Shown here one piece after another: positions 20,790-22,202 of a DNA stretch of 22,202 nt (position 1 is its first letter; every line of letters begins with the position of its first letter). The notes beneath the pieces are model-generated. The model searched no databases, had not been told where the DNA came from, and was given only the letters and a program-made list of their open reading frames with translations. This DNA is from Planctomicrobium sp. (GTDB taxonomy: Bacteria > Planctomycetota > Planctomycetia > Planctomycetales > Planctomycetaceae), in the NCBI GenBank assembly GCA_029259835.1, contig JAJDEL010000837.1:1-22202 (forward strand), read 5' to 3'. Position numbers and translations under genes: made by a program.

Positions 20790-22202
20790 CTACTCAGGTG
20801 CGGCACCTTCATTCCAAAACAGACTCACGACCTCATTTTCTGTTTGTTTCGTCTGAAGAAAATGACTCACGGCGAGGTCAATATCTCCATCACTATCGAA
20901 GTCGCCAAGCGTCATCGCAGAATGGATCGGCACGCCACGCTCGATTGAATGTCGACTGAAGTTTCCGGGAGTCGTTTGTTCTAACCAAATGACAGAGTCG
21001 TAGTCAGAGTTCTTCTCACCCTGAAAGGCTTTGTGTGGTAACAAGGACGTCGAAACGATGTCCATATCTCCATCTCCATCAATATCTGCAGCCAATGCCC
21101 GGTGGACGCCAGGGAACTGCGTCAGTCGATGTTCTACAAAGTTGAGATCCCCGCGATTTTCCAGCCAGAGAATTCCGTGGTATGGTTTCACAATCGCGGA
21201 GTCGAAAGTGTCTCCGTTGGTATAAAGAATATCGAGATCATGATCTTGATCGAGATCGACGAGTTCGATTCCGCTTGATCCAAAAGAGGGATCTGGTGCC
21301 CGAAACAGTTCTACTTTCTGAAATCCATCGACCTTGTTGAGAAAGGCGACGACCTTTTCGTGCTCCTGGCTTATTAAAGCGATGAAGTCGACCCGACCAT
21401 CTCCGTCGAGATCCGTTGTTGGAACGTGAATTGTCCCTGAACGGTCGTCGAGAATTGTTTTCTGGAACGTGATTGAAGATGGATCGTCGACAGCGAATCC
21501 TTGATTCATCAGAAGGTGAATTCCCCCTGTCGTGTGCCATCCGAATTCCGCGACAACAAGATCGTCATCGCCGTCTCCGTCAAAATCACTCACGCGGACA
21601 TCCGCGACTCGGCCCACATTCTCGAGAAGATTCTCGACGACAGGGTTTGGAGTGCGGTAATCGCGAACCCAGACGACTTTTCCTTTGTTGTGATCTTCAG
21701 GCAGAAAGCTCCCCAAATCGGCAATAACAAGATCATCTTTGTTGTTTTGATCCAGATCGCACACACGCATCGCAACAGGATTCTGGCAAACCTCTGCAAT
21801 GCTGAAGTCACTTTGACCATCAACTTTTATTTGCCCGGCGATTCCGCGACGCATGTCGCTGATAAAAAAAGACTCATCCTTTTCAGCGGACCAGTCGAGA
21901 AACGAGATCGCGGGGGAGTTGTCCTTGTCGACTTCCGCAGCAAAGTTTGAAATGACTTCGTGGCGAAAGCGAATCGGACTTGGCGTATCGCTCTCCGAAG
22001 CAATTGGAATGAGAAGTTTCTCTGGAGCATGAGTGCGGTAGTAGGCAATCACATCTGACTGAAGTGGCGGGAGAAGGTCGTTTCGATCAGAGACGAAGTA
22101 GAAGTTGTAACCTCGCTGAACTTCTTCAAACCACGCCGACTTCGGAAACGTGGCAGGGTCCGGAGTGATGTGACAGGCTCCGCAAAATTTTTCAATTTCC
22201 TC
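20790..22202 (-). CDS. Haem-motif (CxxCH) protein with FG-GAP/VCBS repeats (5' end beyond window)
   Basis: The frame is open for 470 codons from the window edge to TAG at 20790-20792. The real start lies outside the window, so the GTG at 22052 is only an internal codon. The first visible residues hold FCGACH (22170-22187), a covalent c-type haem motif with a following HITPDPATFP. Then come at least six FG-GAP/VCBS calcium-binding repeats with DxDxDG-type loops: DLDQNNKDD, DFDGDGDDD, DLDGDGRVD, DLDQDHDLD, DIDGDGDMD and DFDSDGDID. These make a seven-bladed propeller-like domain, typically exported and often involved in ligand or carbohydrate binding. Cytochrome plus VCBS fusions are especially common in planctomycetes. 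The gene converges with the TPR lipoprotein 69 bp away. Confidence 0.88.
   Translation of the reverse strand, partial: EEIEKFCGACHITPDPATFPKSAWFEEVQRGYNFYFVSDRNDLLPPLQSDVIAYYRTHAPEKLLIPIASESDTPSPIRFRHEVISNFAAEVDKDNSPAISFLDWSAEKDESFFISDMRRGIAGQIKVDGQSDFSIAEVCQNPVAMRVCDLDQNNKDDLVIADLGSFLPEDHNKGKVVWVRDYRTPNPVVENLLENVGRVADVRVSDFDGDGDDDLVVAEFGWHTTGGIHLLMNQGFAVDDPSSITFQKTILDDRSGTIHVPTTDLDGDGRVDFIALISQEHEKVVAFLNKVDGFQKVELFRAPDPSFGSSGIELVDLDQDHDLDILYTNGDTFDSAIVKPYHGILWLENRGDLNFVEHRLTQFPGVHRALAADIDGDGDMDIVSTSLLPHKAFQGEKNSDYDSVIWLEQTTPGNFSRHSIERGVPIHSAMTLGDFDSDGDIDLAVSHFLQTKQTENEVVSLFWNEGAAPE

Noticed and set aside
21501..21950. 149-residue plus-strand ORF
   Set aside because: It is antisense to the FG-GAP/VCBS repeats, whose Asp/Gly-rich code leaves open frames on the other strand.

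Overview
The window reads like a chromosomal segment of a planctomycete (Planctomycetota, probably class Planctomycetia). This is inferred from gene content, not from a marker gene. The pointers are a haem-motif protein fused to FG-GAP/VCBS calcium-binding repeats, an alternate GlmU-type nucleotidyl/acyltransferase, an FHA-EAL regulator, a lone AAA+ ATPase coupled to a TPR lipoprotein, a tiny basic conserved-looking protein missed by length cut-offs, and several families of intergenic palindromes. Base composition is moderate, and genes sit singly or in pairs on both strands with few long operons. No rRNA, tRNA, insertion sequence, CRISPR array or phage gene was seen.

Layout. 1-658 (-): exported coiled-coil protein, cut by the window edge. 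966-1538 (-): DUF456 membrane protein. 1724-2506 (+): SAM methyltransferase whose tail overlaps the convergent FHA-EAL regulator (2473-3648, -). 4062-5731 (-): RidA-family protein, a 52-residue protein and a CPBP intramembrane protease. 6113-8869 (+): large MMPL/RND exporter.

8939-17209 is the most coherent neighbourhood. It holds a 2OG-Fe(II) oxygenase (-), a YrbL-like kinase-fold protein (+), a zinc-ribbon SAM methyltransferase (+), a WaaP/Kdo-kinase-like protein (+), a nucleotidyltransferase-like plus thymidylate-kinase-like fusion (-), an alternate GlmU (-) and a DegT-type sugar aminotransferase (+). Together they suggest synthesis and decoration of a surface glycan or lipopolysaccharide, with the MMPL exporter at its edge. 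That joint role is inference. All the clear palindromic repeats except one (3921-3938) lie in this neighbourhood.

17469-22202: a secreted protein with a strong intrinsic terminator, then an AAA+ ATPase translationally coupled (TTGA overlap) to a TPR lipoprotein reminiscent of TadD, and a convergent CxxCH plus FG-GAP/VCBS protein cut by the right edge.

The most unusual structure is a repeat family: a ~230-bp imperfect palindrome at 12456-12684 and a related ~110-bp element at 14290-14400. Both are built from the same ~43-bp arm, found three times in the window.
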